Of a DNA stretch of 64,000 nucleotides, positions 44,144 through 53,453 are shown piece by piece (the stretch's first letter is position 1; the number at the start of each line of letters is the position of its first letter). This stretch comes from Streptomyces spongiicola (lineage in GTDB: Bacteria; Actinomycetota; Actinomycetes; Streptomycetales; Streptomycetaceae), in the NCBI RefSeq assembly GCF_003122365.1, contig NZ_CP029254.1:4675501-4739500 (forward strand), given 5' to 3'. The translations under genes were made by a program, and so were the position numbers. Under the pieces are notes generated by a model. It did no database searches and was not told where the DNA came from. It saw nothing but the letters and a program-made list of their open reading frames with translations.

Positions 44144-44385
44144 GGAACCTCCAGGGCGGCTACGAGGATCATGTGGGGAGAAGGGACGCCACGGTATCGC
44201 GTCGTCGCGGGCCGCGGGGAGACCCGCGCGCCCCGGGGCGCGCGCAGCGTGGCGTACCGGGCACGGAAGTTGACGGCCGACGGGGCCTACTCGACGGTAC
44301 CGACAGCGGTGACGGCTCGCGACCGCACGGACAGCAGGTGGGCCGGGCCGTCCGGCGGCACCGCGGCGACGAAGGGCATGACGAG

Positions 44386-45348
44386 ATGAAGGGCACTGTG
44401 GGCGAGCTGGGGGAGTTCGGGCTCATCAAGGAGCTCACCTCCAGGCTCACCTCCACCCCCGCGGTACGGCTCGGACCCGGCGACGACGCCGCGGTCGTGT
44501 CCGCACCCGACCGCCGGGTCGTGGCCAGCACCGACCTGCTGCTGGAGGGGCGGCACTTCCGGCGTGACTGGTCCACCGCCTACGACGTGGGCCGCAAGGC
44601 CGCCGCGCAGAACCTCGCCGACATCGCCGCCATGGGAGCCGTGCCGACCGCGCTGCTGCTCGGCCTGGTGGTGCCCACCGACCTGCCGGTCACCTGGGCC
44701 ACCGAGCTGATGGACGGCATCCGGGACGAGTGCCAGGTCGCCGGCGCGGCCGTCGTCGGCGGCGACGTCGTCCGCGGCGACACGATCACCCTGGCGATCA
44801 CCGCTCTCGGCGACCTCCGCAACCACGACCCGGTGACCAGGGCAGGGGCCCAGCCCGGCGATGTCGTCGCCTACACCGGGTGGTTGGGCTGGTCCGCCGC
44901 CGGTCATGCGGTGCTGTCGCGCGGGTTCCGCTCGCCGCGCGCGTTCGTCGAGGCGCACCGGCGCCCCGAACCGCCGTACCACGCGGGTCCCGCCGCCGCC
45001 GGACTGGGCGCCACGGCCATGACCGACGTCAGCGACGGCCTGGTCGCCGACCTCGGCCACATCGCCGAGGCCAGCAAGGTCCGCATCGATCTGCGCTCCG
45101 GACTGATCGACATCCCCTCGCAGATGAACGACATCGGCCAGGCCGTCGGCGTCGACCCCCTCCAGTGGGTGCTCAGCGGCGGCGAGGACCACGCGATCGT
45201 CGCCACCTTCCCGCCCGACGCGAAGCTGCCCGCCCGGTGGAAGGTGATCGGCGAGGTGCTCAACCCGTCGGCGCTGCCCCAGGTGACCGTCGACGGCGCG
45301 CCCTGGACCGGCAAGGGCGGCTGGGACCACTTCGGGGCGGAGGCGTGA
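44386..45348 (+). CDS. thiL: Thiamine-monophosphate kinase
   Basis: 320 aa; phosphorylates thiamine phosphate to the diphosphate. Motifs GPGDDAAVVSAPDRRVVAST, NLADIAAMGAVP, VGGDVVRGD (metal-binding aspartates) and DVSDGLVADL. ATG at 44386 is preceded by GAAGGG; the longer upstream frame is not conserved. Stop overlaps thiD (GTGA). Confidence 0.94.
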   Translation: MKGTVGELGEFGLIKELTSRLTSTPAVRLGPGDDAAVVSAPDRRVVASTDLLLEGRHFRRDWSTAYDVGRKAAAQNLADIAAMGAVPTALLLGLVVPTDLPVTWATELMDGIRDECQVAGAAVVGGDVVRGDTITLAITALGDLRNHDPVTRAGAQPGDVVAYTGWLGWSAAGHAVLSRGFRSPRAFVEAHRRPEPPYHAGPAAAGLGATAMTDVSDGLVADLGHIAEASKVRIDLRSGLIDIPSQMNDIGQAVGVDPLQWVLSGGEDHAIVATFPPDAKLPARWKVIGEVLNPSALPQVTVDGAPWTGKGGWDHFGAEA

Positions 45349-46151
45349 CGCGGCAGGCACCGCCGAGGGTGCTCACCGTCGCCGGATCCGACTCCGGCGG
45401 CGGCGCCGGAATCCAGGCGGACCTCAAGGCCATGCTCGCCCTCGGCGTGCACGGGATGAGCGTCGTCACGGCCGTCACCGCGCAGAACTCGCTCGGGGTG
45501 CAGGGGGCCTGGGAGCTGCCGGCCGAGGCGGTACGGGCCCAGTACCGGAGTGTCGTGGACGACATCGGGGTCCAGGCCGTGAAGACCGGGATGCTCGCCT
45601 CCGCGGGACTCGTCGAGGCCGTGGCGGACCTGCTGGCCGGTACGGACGCCCCCGTGGTCGTCGACCCGGTCGGCGTCTCCAAGCACGGCGACTCCCTGCT
45701 GGCCGCGTCCGCCCTCGAGGCCGTCCGGCGGGAACTGCTGCCGACGGCCACGGTCGCGACCCCCAACCTCGACGAGGTCGCCAGGCTCACCGGTGTGCGC
45801 GTGGAGAGCGAGGACGACCTGCCCCGTGCGGCGGACGCGGTGCTCGCGCTCGGGCCGCGCTGGGCGCTGGTCAAAGGCGGCCATCTCGCCGGGGACGCGG
45901 TGGACCTGCTCACCGACGGCGCCGCGACGCACTGGCTGCGCGCCCCGCGGCACGACAACCGGCACACCCACGGGACCGGCTGCACCCTCGCCTCGGCCGT
46001 CGCGGCGGAACTCGCCAAGGGGCTGGACGTCCCGGAGGCCGTCGCGGCCGCCAAGGCGTATGTGACGGGCGCGATCGCCGCCGGTTTCCCGCTCGGCGGC
46101 GGGATCGGGCCCGTCGACCACGCCTGGCAGCGGCGCCGGCCGGGCGGCTGA
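45345..46151 (+). CDS. thiD: Hydroxymethylpyrimidine/phosphomethylpyrimidine kinase
   Basis: 268 aa ribokinase-fold enzyme of thiamine synthesis. Motifs VAGSDSGGGAGIQADLKAM, TAVTAQNSLGVQ, VVDPVGVSKHGDSLL and the anion hole/catalytic HTHGTGCTLASAVAA. GTG start overlaps thiL stop, so the two kinase steps are co-translated. Confidence 0.95.
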   Translation: MTRQAPPRVLTVAGSDSGGGAGIQADLKAMLALGVHGMSVVTAVTAQNSLGVQGAWELPAEAVRAQYRSVVDDIGVQAVKTGMLASAGLVEAVADLLAGTDAPVVVDPVGVSKHGDSLLAASALEAVRRELLPTATVATPNLDEVARLTGVRVESEDDLPRAADAVLALGPRWALVKGGHLAGDAVDLLTDGAATHWLRAPRHDNRHTHGTGCTLASAVAAELAKGLDVPEAVAAAKAYVTGAIAAGFPLGGGIGPVDHAWQRRRPGG

Positions 46152-46292
46152 CGGCGCCGCGGGCCGGGCACGCCCCGCGCCGGGGGCACGCCCGTACGCT
46201 CGTACGCCCGCGCACCGGTACGCCCGCGCCGGTGCCCGGCAGCCCCGGCCCGCCCGGTCCGGCCCCCGGCCAGGCGGCGCCGCGAGCGCTGA

Positions 46293-46324
46293 AAAGCCGG
46301 CCCACCGAGAGGTGGACCGGCTTT
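46293..46324. terminator. Terminator between thiD and rpmB
   Basis: Stem AAAGCCGG-c-CCACC / GGTGG-a-CCGGCTTT, loop GAGA. It ends with T's on both strands, so it serves the convergent thiD and rpmB. Confidence 0.85.
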
Positions 46325-46397
46325 CAAGGCAACCGGAGGGCTGCGCTACGACGGAGCGTCGGCGGGATCATCCCCGCACGAGCGCGGGGAGCATCAC

Positions 46398-46583
46398 TTA
46401 GCGCGAGACCTTGCCGGCCTTGATGCACGAGGTGCAGACGTTGAGCCGCTTCGGCGTCCGACCGACCACGGCACGCACACGCTGGATGTTCGGGTTCCAG
46501 CGACGGGACGTACGGCGGTGCGAGTGGGAGATGTTGTTGCCGAAGCCCGGCCCCTTGCCGCAGACGTCGCAGTTGGCAGCCAC
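46398..46583 (-). CDS. rpmB: Ribosomal protein bL28
   Basis: 61 aa; starts MAANCDVCGKGPGFGNNISH and has RRWNPNIQRVRAVV. The paired CDVC and CTSC motifs make this the zinc-binding (C+) form; a Zur-controlled C- paralogue would be expected elsewhere. A -35 TTCGTT, 18 bp, -10 TATGCT promoter lies at 46696-46725 on the minus strand. Confidence 0.97.
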   Translation of the reverse strand: MAANCDVCGKGPGFGNNISHSHRRTSRRWNPNIQRVRAVVGRTPKRLNVCTSCIKAGKVSR

Positions 46584-46695
46584 GGGTCACTCCAAAGACT
46601 TCAGATGCACTTACGGTGAAATCCGGCGTGCCGGAATCAGTGGTCTGAAGTGGCTTGCCGGGGGAATGGCCCGATTCTCATCGGGCAACCGGAGC

Positions 46696-46725
46696 AGCAT
46701 ACAACGGCTGCGTCCGTAGAACGAA
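46696..46725 (-). promoter_or_regulatory. rpmB promoter candidate
   Basis: Minus strand TTCGTT (46720-46725), 18 bp, TATGCT (46696-46701). The ~110-nt leader to the ATG contains CCCGATTCTCATCGGG and a CTTCAGA/TCTGAAG pairing that may form structures. Confidence 0.5.
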
Positions 46726-46851
46726 ACTACCACGGTCGTCAGCGCCCCCACCCCGGCTCCGGGCCCTGCCCGGGTCTACCCTGCGGTGCAGCCCAGCCTC
46801 CCCGCCCACGTCCGCCCCGCGGTGTGGCGGGACCGCCGAAGGAGGACCTCG

Positions 46852-48444
46852 TTGCCCCAGCCCCTCGATGCCCTGGCGGTCCGCACCTGGTGCTCGCTCG
46901 CGCTGGACGCACTGGGCCGGGAGCGCGAGGAGATCGACGCGATCAACGTCTACCCGGTCGCGGACGGTGACACCGGAACCAACCTCTATCTGACCGTCGA
47001 GTCGGCGGCCACCGCCGTGGAGGCGGTGTTCGCGGCGTACGAGACCGGCTCGGCCGCGCCCGCGCTCGCCGACACCGTGCGGGCCATGGCGCACGGCGCG
47101 CTGATCGGGGCGCGGGGCAACTCGGGAACGATCCTGGCGCAGCTGCTGCGCGGTATGGCCGAGGTGCTCGGGGAGAGCGGCGGCGGGGCCGCCGGCGCGC
47201 TCCGGCGGGCCGCGGAGTCCGCGCACCGGGCGGTGGCGCACCCCGTGGAGGGCACGATCCTGAGCGTCGCCTCCGCCGCCGCCCGGGCAGCGGGCGGCAC
47301 GGCACCCGGCGACGACGCGGCGGCCGTCACGGCGGCCCACGCGGCCGCCCGCCGCGCCCTGGAGGAGACTCCGGGGCAGCTCGACGTGCTGGGGCGGGCG
47401 GGCGTGGTGGACGCGGGCGGGCAGGGTCTGGTGGCGGTGCTGGGCGCCCTGGCCGAGGCCGTCACGGGAGAGGCCCCGCTACGCCCCGCACCACGGGCCC
47501 ACCCGGGCGTGGCGACGGCCGCCGGGGGGTGCGCCGGCGGCGGGCCCGCCTTCGAGGTGATCTTTCTGCTGGAGGCCGGCGACGACGCCGTGGCCCGGCT
47601 GAGGGCCCGGCTCGACGCGCTCGGCGACTCACTGGTCGTGGTAGGCGGGGATGGCCTGTGGAACGTCCACGTCCACGCCGACGACGCGGGCGCGGCGGTG
47701 GAGGCCGGTGTGGAGGCGGGCCGGCCGTACCGGATCCGGATCTCCCACCTCGCGGCGGCCGGGCACCCCGAGCCGCGGGAGCGCGTCCAGCGGGCCGTCG
47801 TCGCCGTGGTGCCGGGGGAGGGGCTGGCCGGGCTCTGCGCCGAGGCCGGTGCGACCACGCTGCTGGCACGGCCGGGGGAGCCGCCCGCCAGCGGCGAACT
47901 CGTGGAGGCCATCCGGCGTGCGCACGCCCGCGAGGTGGTGCTCCTCCCGAACGACACCGAGCTGCGGCACACCGCCGCGGCGGCTGCGGAACAGGCCCGG
48001 CACGAGGGTGTCCGGGTCGCCCTCATCCCCACCCGCTCCGCGGTCCAGGGCATCGCCGCGCTCGCCGTCCACGAACCCGGGCGCCGCTTCGACGAGGACG
48101 TCGTCGCCATGACCTCGGCGGCGGGGGCCACGCGCTACGGCGAACTGGCCGTCGCCGAACGGCAGTCCTTCACCTCCGCCGGCGTCTGCCAGGCGGGCGA
48201 CGTGCTGGGGCTCATCGAGGGCGATGTGGCGGTGATCGGCGCGGACCTCGCGACCACCGCCGAAACGGTTCTGGACCGGATGCTCTCGGCCGGCGGCGAA
48301 CTCGTCACCCTGGTCCTCCCCGAGGACGCTCCGCCGGGGCTGGGCGAGCGGCTGGAAGCGCATGTGCGCGCGGGCCACCTGGCGGTGGACACGGTGATCT
48401 ACCACGGGGGAGCGGGAGCCCCGCTCCTGGTGGGTGTGGAGTGA
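46852..48444 (+). CDS. DAK2-domain protein, fatty acid kinase subunit FakA-like
   Basis: 530 aa. N-terminal DhaL/DAK2 kinase domain (NVYPVADGDTGTNLYLTVES, GARGNSGTILAQLLRGM) and a C-terminal FakA domain (ITSAAG-type segment AMTSAAGATRYGELAVAE, VYHGG-type IYHGGAGAPLLVGVE). In Firmicutes FakA phosphorylates fatty acids bound to FakB/DegV proteins; none is next door. TTG start with AAGGAGG seven bases upstream is better than earlier starts. Confidence 0.85.
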   Translation: MPQPLDALAVRTWCSLALDALGREREEIDAINVYPVADGDTGTNLYLTVESAATAVEAVFAAYETGSAAPALADTVRAMAHGALIGARGNSGTILAQLLRGMAEVLGESGGGAAGALRRAAESAHRAVAHPVEGTILSVASAAARAAGGTAPGDDAAAVTAAHAAARRALEETPGQLDVLGRAGVVDAGGQGLVAVLGALAEAVTGEAPLRPAPRAHPGVATAAGGCAGGGPAFEVIFLLEAGDDAVARLRARLDALGDSLVVVGGDGLWNVHVHADDAGAAVEAGVEAGRPYRIRISHLAAAGHPEPRERVQRAVVAVVPGEGLAGLCAEAGATTLLARPGEPPASGELVEAIRRAHAREVVLLPNDTELRHTAAAAAEQARHEGVRVALIPTRSAVQGIAALAVHEPGRRFDEDVVAMTSAAGATRYGELAVAERQSFTSAGVCQAGDVLGLIEGDVAVIGADLATTAETVLDRMLSAGGELVTLVLPEDAPPGLGERLEAHVRAGHLAVDTVIYHGGAGAPLLVGVE

Positions 48445-48544
48445 CCGCCCGCCCGCGGACGGTGGCGCCCCGGCGCTCCCGGCGGTCTGCGGGACGCCCC
48501 GGCTCCGGCCGCGGGCCATCCGCGCCTCCCCGCGCTTCCGGGGG

Positions 48545-48645
48545 CGCCGCGCACAGGAGGCGCACAGGAGGCGCCCGGGAGGGCGTGCAGGAGGGCCCAC
48601 AAGAGGGCCCACAAGAGGACACACAAGAGGGCACGGTGCACGCGG
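48545..48645. repeat. Short tandem repeats between fakA-like gene and recG
   Basis: GCGCACAGGAG (two copies) and GGGCCCACAAGA-type repeats (about four). No gene in 48445-48726. Confidence 0.7.
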
Positions 48646-48726
48646 GTCGCTCCCGGCCGGGAACGGCCGGTCGCGGAACGCGCCGTTCGAGCGGGCGCGC
48701 GACGGTTGTCGGTGCCGTGGTGTGCA

Positions 48727-50913
48727 ATGGACGGCGTGCTGGACGAACCGCTGACCAAGACGCTCGGCCCCGCGACCGCCAAGGTCATGGCCGAGAACCT
48801 CGACCTGCGCACCGTCGGTGATCTGCTGCACCACTATCCCCGCCGGTACGAGGAGCGCGGACAGCTGACCCGGCTCGCCGAGCTGCCGCTGGACGAGCAT
48901 GTGACCGTCGTCGCACAGGTCGCCGACGCCCGTGTGCTCACCTTCAACGGCGGGCGGGGCCGGCGGCTGGAGGTCACCGTCACCGACGGCAGCGGACGGC
49001 TCCAGCTGGTGTTCTTCGGGCGCGGCGTCCACCGGCCCCACACGGACCTGCTGCCCGGCACCCGCGCCATGTTCGCGGGCAAGGTCTCGGTGTTCAACCG
49101 CAGGCTCCAGCTCGCCCACCCCACGTACGAGCGGCTCGACGCCGACAGCGGCGAGGGCGCCGTCAGCGCCTTCGCCGGAAGGCTCATCCCGATCTACCCG
49201 GCCTGCAAGGGCCTGGAGTCCTGGAAGATCGCCAAGGCCGTCGACGCCGTCCTCCCGCACGCGACGGAGGCCGTCGACCCGCTGCCGCCCGCGCTGCGCG
49301 AGGGCCGCGGTCTCGTCCCTCTCCCGCAGGCCCTGCTGAAGATCCACCGCCCGCAGACCAGGGCCGACGTGGAGGCCGCGAGACAGCGGCTGAAGTGGGA
49401 CGAGGCCTTCGTCCTCCAAGTCGCCCTCGCCCGGCGCCGGTACGCGGACGCGCAGCTCCCCGCCGTCGCCCGCAGGCCCGTGCCGGACGGACTGCTCGAC
49501 GCCTTCGACGCGCGGCTGCCGTTCACCCTCACCGAGGGCCAGCGGGAGGTCTCCGCCGAGATCTTCGGCGATCTGGCCACGGAGCATCCGATGCACCGGC
49601 TGCTCCAAGGGGAGGTCGGCAGCGGCAAGACCCTGGTCGCCCTGCGCGCCATGCTCGCCGTGGCGGACGCGGGCGGGCAGTCGGCGATGCTGGCGCCCAC
49701 CGAGGTCCTCGCCCAGCAGCACCACCGGTCCGTCGCCGAGATGATGGGCGACCTCGCCGAGGGCGGGATGCTCGGCGGCGCCGAACGCGCCACCAAGGTC
49801 GTGCTGCTCACCGGATCGATGGGGGCGGCCGCCCGCCGCCATGCTCTGCTCGACCTCGCCACCGGCGAGGCGGGGATCGTCATCGGCACGCACGCCCTGA
49901 TCGAGGACAAGGTGCGGTTCCACGACCTGGGCCTGGTCGTCGTGGACGAGCAGCACCGTTTCGGCGTCGAGCAGCGCGACGCCCTGCGTGGCAAGGGCAG
50001 GCAGCCGCCGCATCTGCTGGTGATGACCGCCACCCCGATCCCCCGCACGGTGGCCATGACCGTCTTCGGCGATCTGGAGACGTCCGTGCTGGACCAACTG
50101 CCCGCCGGGCGCTCGCCGATCGCCTCGCACGTGGTCCCCGCCGCGGACAAGCCGCACTTCCTGGCGCGGGCCTGGGAGCGGGTGCGCGAGGAGGTGGAGA
50201 CCGGTCACCAGGCGTACGTCGTCTGCCCGCGCATCGGCGACGACCTCGACGGCTCCGCCGAGGCCCGGCCGAAGTCGCCCGAGGACGAGGCCGAGAAGCG
50301 GCCCCCGCTGGCCGTGCTGGACGTGGCCGGGCAGCTGGCGGCCGGACCGCTGAAGGACCTGCGGGTGGAGGTGCTGCACGGCCGGATGGCGCCCGACGAC
50401 AAGGACGCGGTCATGCGCCGCTTCGCCGCGGGCGAGGTGGACGTGCTCGTCGCCACGACCGTCATCGAGGTCGGCGTGAACGTACCCAACGCCACCGCGA
50501 TGGTGGTCATGGACGCCGACCGTTTCGGCGTCTCCCAGCTCCACCAGCTGCGGGGCCGGGTCGGCCGCGGATCGGCTCCCGGACTCTGCCTGCTCGTCAC
50601 GGAGATGCCCGAGGCGAGCCCCGCACGCGCCCGGCTCGGCGCGGTCGCCGCGACCCTGGACGGCTTCGAGCTCTCCCGTATCGACCTCGAACAGCGCCGC
50701 GAGGGGGATGTGCTGGGCCAGGCGCAGTCGGGGGCGCGCTCCTCGCTGCGGGTCCTCGAGGTCATCGAGGACGAGGAGATCATCGCCGCGGCCCGTGAGG
50801 AGGCCGCGTCCGCGGTCGCCGCCGACCCCGAGCTGGCGGCGCTCCCCGGACTGCGGACCGCCCTGGGCGCCCTGCTGGACGAGGACCGCGAGCAGTACCT
50901 GGACAAGGGCTGA
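48727..50913 (+). CDS. recG: ATP-dependent DNA helicase RecG
   Basis: 728 aa; branch migration and fork rescue. Wedge (OB) domain in the N-third (TVVAQVADARVLTFNGGRGR), Walker A GEVGSGKT (about 297-304), Walker B DEQH in VVDEQHRFGVEQRDAL (about 407), motif III TATPIPRTVAMTVFGDL, motif VI HQLRGRVGRG. ATG start (MDGVLDEPLTK); a TTG 21 bases upstream is in frame. An insertion DDLDGSAEARPKSPEDEAEK is typical of actinobacterial RecG. Confidence 0.96.
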   Translation: MDGVLDEPLTKTLGPATAKVMAENLDLRTVGDLLHHYPRRYEERGQLTRLAELPLDEHVTVVAQVADARVLTFNGGRGRRLEVTVTDGSGRLQLVFFGRGVHRPHTDLLPGTRAMFAGKVSVFNRRLQLAHPTYERLDADSGEGAVSAFAGRLIPIYPACKGLESWKIAKAVDAVLPHATEAVDPLPPALREGRGLVPLPQALLKIHRPQTRADVEAARQRLKWDEAFVLQVALARRRYADAQLPAVARRPVPDGLLDAFDARLPFTLTEGQREVSAEIFGDLATEHPMHRLLQGEVGSGKTLVALRAMLAVADAGGQSAMLAPTEVLAQQHHRSVAEMMGDLAEGGMLGGAERATKVVLLTGSMGAAARRHALLDLATGEAGIVIGTHALIEDKVRFHDLGLVVVDEQHRFGVEQRDALRGKGRQPPHLLVMTATPIPRTVAMTVFGDLETSVLDQLPAGRSPIASHVVPAADKPHFLARAWERVREEVETGHQAYVVCPRIGDDLDGSAEARPKSPEDEAEKRPPLAVLDVAGQLAAGPLKDLRVEVLHGRMAPDDKDAVMRRFAAGEVDVLVATTVIEVGVNVPNATAMVVMDADRFGVSQLHQLRGRVGRGSAPGLCLLVTEMPEASPARARLGAVAATLDGFELSRIDLEQRREGDVLGQAQSGARSSLRVLEVIEDEEIIAAAREEAASAVAADPELAALPGLRTALGALLDEDREQYLDKG

Positions 50914-51101
50914 GCCGACGGGCCGCGCGGGATGCGCCCGCGGCTCCGGTCCGGTCCGGTCCGGGCGTCCTTTCCCGGGCGGGCCCGGACGGGAGGGGGC
51001 CGCGGCCGCGCGCAGCCCATATCGTGGAGACGACCGGATCGGTCCGACCGCCTCGACCAGGCCGGCGAGCCGATCGAGCGACGTCTTCGCGAAGGACCCA
51101 G

Positions 51102-51686
51102 ATGACCCGCGTGATCGCCGGTGCGGCCGGCGGACGCCGCCTGGCCGTGCCGCCGGGCGACGGCACCCGCCCCACCTCCGACCGGGCCCGTGAGGGGCTG
51201 TTCTCCACCTGGGAGTCGCTGCTCGGCCCCCTCGGGGGACTGCGTGTCGCGGATCTCTACGCGGGCTCGGGCGCCGTCGGCCTGGAGGCGCTGTCCCGCG
51301 GCGCGTCCCACGCCCTGCTCGTGGAGGCCGACGCCCGCGCCGCCCGCACCGTCAGGGAGAACGCCGGGACCCTGGCCCTGCCCGGAGCCGAGGTCCGGTC
51401 CGGCCGGGCCGAGCGGATCGTCCAGGGGCCGCCGCCGGCGGAACCGTACGACCTGGTGTTCCTCGACCCGCCGTACGCCGTCACGGACGACGATCTTCGC
51501 GAGATTCTCCTCACACTCCGCTCCGGGGGCTGGCTCGCGGAGGGCGCCGTCGTCACCGTGGAGCGCAGCACCAGGGGCGGGGAGTTCGCCTGGCCGGACG
51601 GGATCGAGCCGTTGCGGGCCCGCCGCTACGGCGAGGGGACGCTTTGGTACGGTCGCGCCGCCGCCGCGTGCGAAGACGCACCATGA
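51102..51686 (+). CDS. rsmD: 16S rRNA (guanine966-N2)-methyltransferase
   Basis: 194 aa. SAM motif ADLYAGSGAVGLEALSRGA and catalytic DPPY (residues 122-125) in LVFLDPPYA. ATG after GAAGGA. Its stop lies just before or overlaps the coaD start, the usual rsmD-coaD pair. Confidence 0.94.
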   Translation: MTRVIAGAAGGRRLAVPPGDGTRPTSDRAREGLFSTWESLLGPLGGLRVADLYAGSGAVGLEALSRGASHALLVEADARAARTVRENAGTLALPGAEVRSGRAERIVQGPPPAEPYDLVFLDPPYAVTDDDLREILLTLRSGGWLAEGAVVTVERSTRGGEFAWPDGIEPLRARRYGEGTLWYGRAAAACEDAP

Positions 51687-51712
51687 CCGGACCGGAGAGC
51701 GAGGGAGTTCAG

Positions 51713-52201
51713 TTGCGCCGCGCCGTCTGTCCGGGGTCGTTCGACCCCATCACCAATGGACACCTCGACATCATCGCCCGCGCCTCCAAGCTGTACGACG
51801 TGGTGCACGTGGTGGTGATGATCAACCAGTCCAAGCAGGGGCTGTTCACCGTGGACGAGCGGATCGGGCTGATCCGCGACGTGACCGCCGAGTACGGCAA
51901 CGTCGAGGTCGAGGCGTACCACGGGCTGCTCGTCGACTACTGCAAGGAACGGGACATCCCCGCCATCGTCAAGGGCCTGCGGGCGGTCAGCGACTTCGAC
52001 TACGAGCTGCAGATGGCCCAGATGAACAACGGCCTGTCGGGTGTCGAGACGCTCTTCGTGCCGACCGGCCCGACCTACAGCTTCCTGTCGTCCTCGCTGG
52101 TCAAGGAAGTCGCGGCCTGGGGCGGGGACGTCTCCCACCTGGTGCCGCCGGCCGTCCTCGCGGCGCTCACCGAACGGCTACCGGGGAAGCGGCGCGGGTG
52201 A
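51713..52201 (+). CDS. coaD: Phosphopantetheine adenylyltransferase
   Basis: 162 aa; penultimate step of coenzyme A synthesis. Nucleotidyltransferase motif GSFDPITNGHLDII and C-terminal SSSLVKEVA. TTG at 51713 chosen: GAGGGAG stands five bases upstream and the product then has the family's usual N-terminus (LRRAVCPGSF). The ATG at 51683, overlapping the rsmD stop, is the alternative. Confidence 0.94.
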   Translation: MRRAVCPGSFDPITNGHLDIIARASKLYDVVHVVVMINQSKQGLFTVDERIGLIRDVTAEYGNVEVEAYHGLLVDYCKERDIPAIVKGLRAVSDFDYELQMAQMNNGLSGVETLFVPTGPTYSFLSSSLVKEVAAWGGDVSHLVPPAVLAALTERLPGKRRG

Positions 52202-52277
52202 CGGGCCCGACGCCGCGTCCGGCGTACCGCTGACGTTCCGTCACCCGCTGTCGGACCGGCACCGGCTGCCCTTACAG

Positions 52278-52308
52278 TCGTTGCGTCCGGCTCCAAAACG
52301 GCTGTAGT
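52278..52308 (+). promoter_or_regulatory. Possible promoter of the DivIVA-like gene
   Basis: TTGCGT, about 18 bp, TAGTGA just upstream of the coding region; moderately good match by eye. Confidence 0.4.
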
Positions 52309-52333
52309 GACTGTAGAGAGTGGCGAGCACACG

Positions 52334-53386
52334 GTGGACGTGCAGAAGAAGCTCGACGACATCGTCGAGGCGGTCGGGAACGCCCGGTCCATGCCCATGT
52401 CGGCCTCCTGCGTGGTCAACCGCGCCGAACTGCTCGCGCTGCTCGAAGAGGTCCGGCAGGCGCTGCCCGGCTCCCTCGCCCAGGCCCGGGAGCTGATCGG
52501 CGACCGCGAGCAGATGGTCGAGCAGGCCCGCCAGGAGGCCGACCGGATCATCCAGGCCGCCCACTCCGAGCGGGGCACCCTGCTCTCCGGCACGCAGATC
52601 GCGCGGCAGTCCCAGGGGGAGGCCGACCGGATCCTCGCCGAGGCCCGCCGGGAGGCCGAGGAGATCCGTGCCGAGGCCGACGACTACGTCGACTCCAAAC
52701 TCGCCAACTTCGAGGTCGTCCTCAACAAGACCATCGGCTCCGTGGACCGGGGCCGCGAGAAGCTGCTCGGCCGCGGCCCCGGGGCCGCCGACCCCGCCGA
52801 CGACGACGCCCCCGAGTACAGCGCGGACCCGCAGACCCTGGTCCGGCGCGCGGACGACTACGTGGACGCCAAGCTCAGCGCCTTCGAGGCGGTGCTCTCC
52901 AAGACGCTGGAGGCTGTCGGCCGGGGCAGGCAGAAGCTGCACGGCCGGATCGCGACGGACGATCTCGGCGCGCACATGGCGGCACAGGAGTCCGCCGGCA
53001 CCGTGCAGCACACCAGCGACGCCGACTACCTCGCCGGGCTGGCGGCGCTGGCGGACCCGGAGCCGCAGCAGCAGGCCCGGCAGCCCCTCGTCCCGGCCCA
53101 GGCCGAGCCGTACCACTACCAGCCCGCGGCGGCCCAGGCCCAGGACGGGTACGCGTACCCGCAGGACCCCTACACCGGCGGCTACGGGCAGCAGCAGGGC
53201 TACGACCAGACGTACGCCGGGGGCTACGGCCAGGGGTACGACCAGGGCTCGTACCCCGGAGGCTACGGCGCCCGGCAGCAGACCGATCAGGGCCATGCCC
53301 AGCCCGCCCCGCTGGACGAGACCAGCTTCTTCGACACCAGCATGATCGACATGGAGCGGCTGCGGCGCTACGAGCAGGGCGGCTGA
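52334..53386 (+). CDS. DivIVA-domain-like coiled-coil protein
   Basis: 350 aa. An N-terminal segment VQKKLDDIVEAVGNARSMPM is followed by a long coiled coil (LIGDREQMVEQARQEADRII ... ILAEARREAEEIRAEADDYV) with two near repeats of DDYVD(S/A)KLANFE-type sequence, then a Gln/Tyr/Gly-rich tail (GGYGQQQGYDQTYAGGYGQG). Resembles cell division/polar growth DivIVA-like and ATP synthase B-like proteins. Start GTG at 52334 (MDVQKKL) is the conserved one; 52307 is in frame upstream. Role in division or tip growth is inference. Confidence 0.78.
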   Translation: MDVQKKLDDIVEAVGNARSMPMSASCVVNRAELLALLEEVRQALPGSLAQARELIGDREQMVEQARQEADRIIQAAHSERGTLLSGTQIARQSQGEADRILAEARREAEEIRAEADDYVDSKLANFEVVLNKTIGSVDRGREKLLGRGPGAADPADDDAPEYSADPQTLVRRADDYVDAKLSAFEAVLSKTLEAVGRGRQKLHGRIATDDLGAHMAAQESAGTVQHTSDADYLAGLAALADPEPQQQARQPLVPAQAEPYHYQPAAAQAQDGYAYPQDPYTGGYGQQQGYDQTYAGGYGQGYDQGSYPGGYGARQQTDQGHAQPAPLDETSFFDTSMIDMERLRRYEQGG

Positions 53387-53453
53387 TCCGGTACGGACCG
53401 GATTGGGCCTGGAGCGAACGGTCAAGTATCCTGGCTCTTCGGTCGCGGGAGCG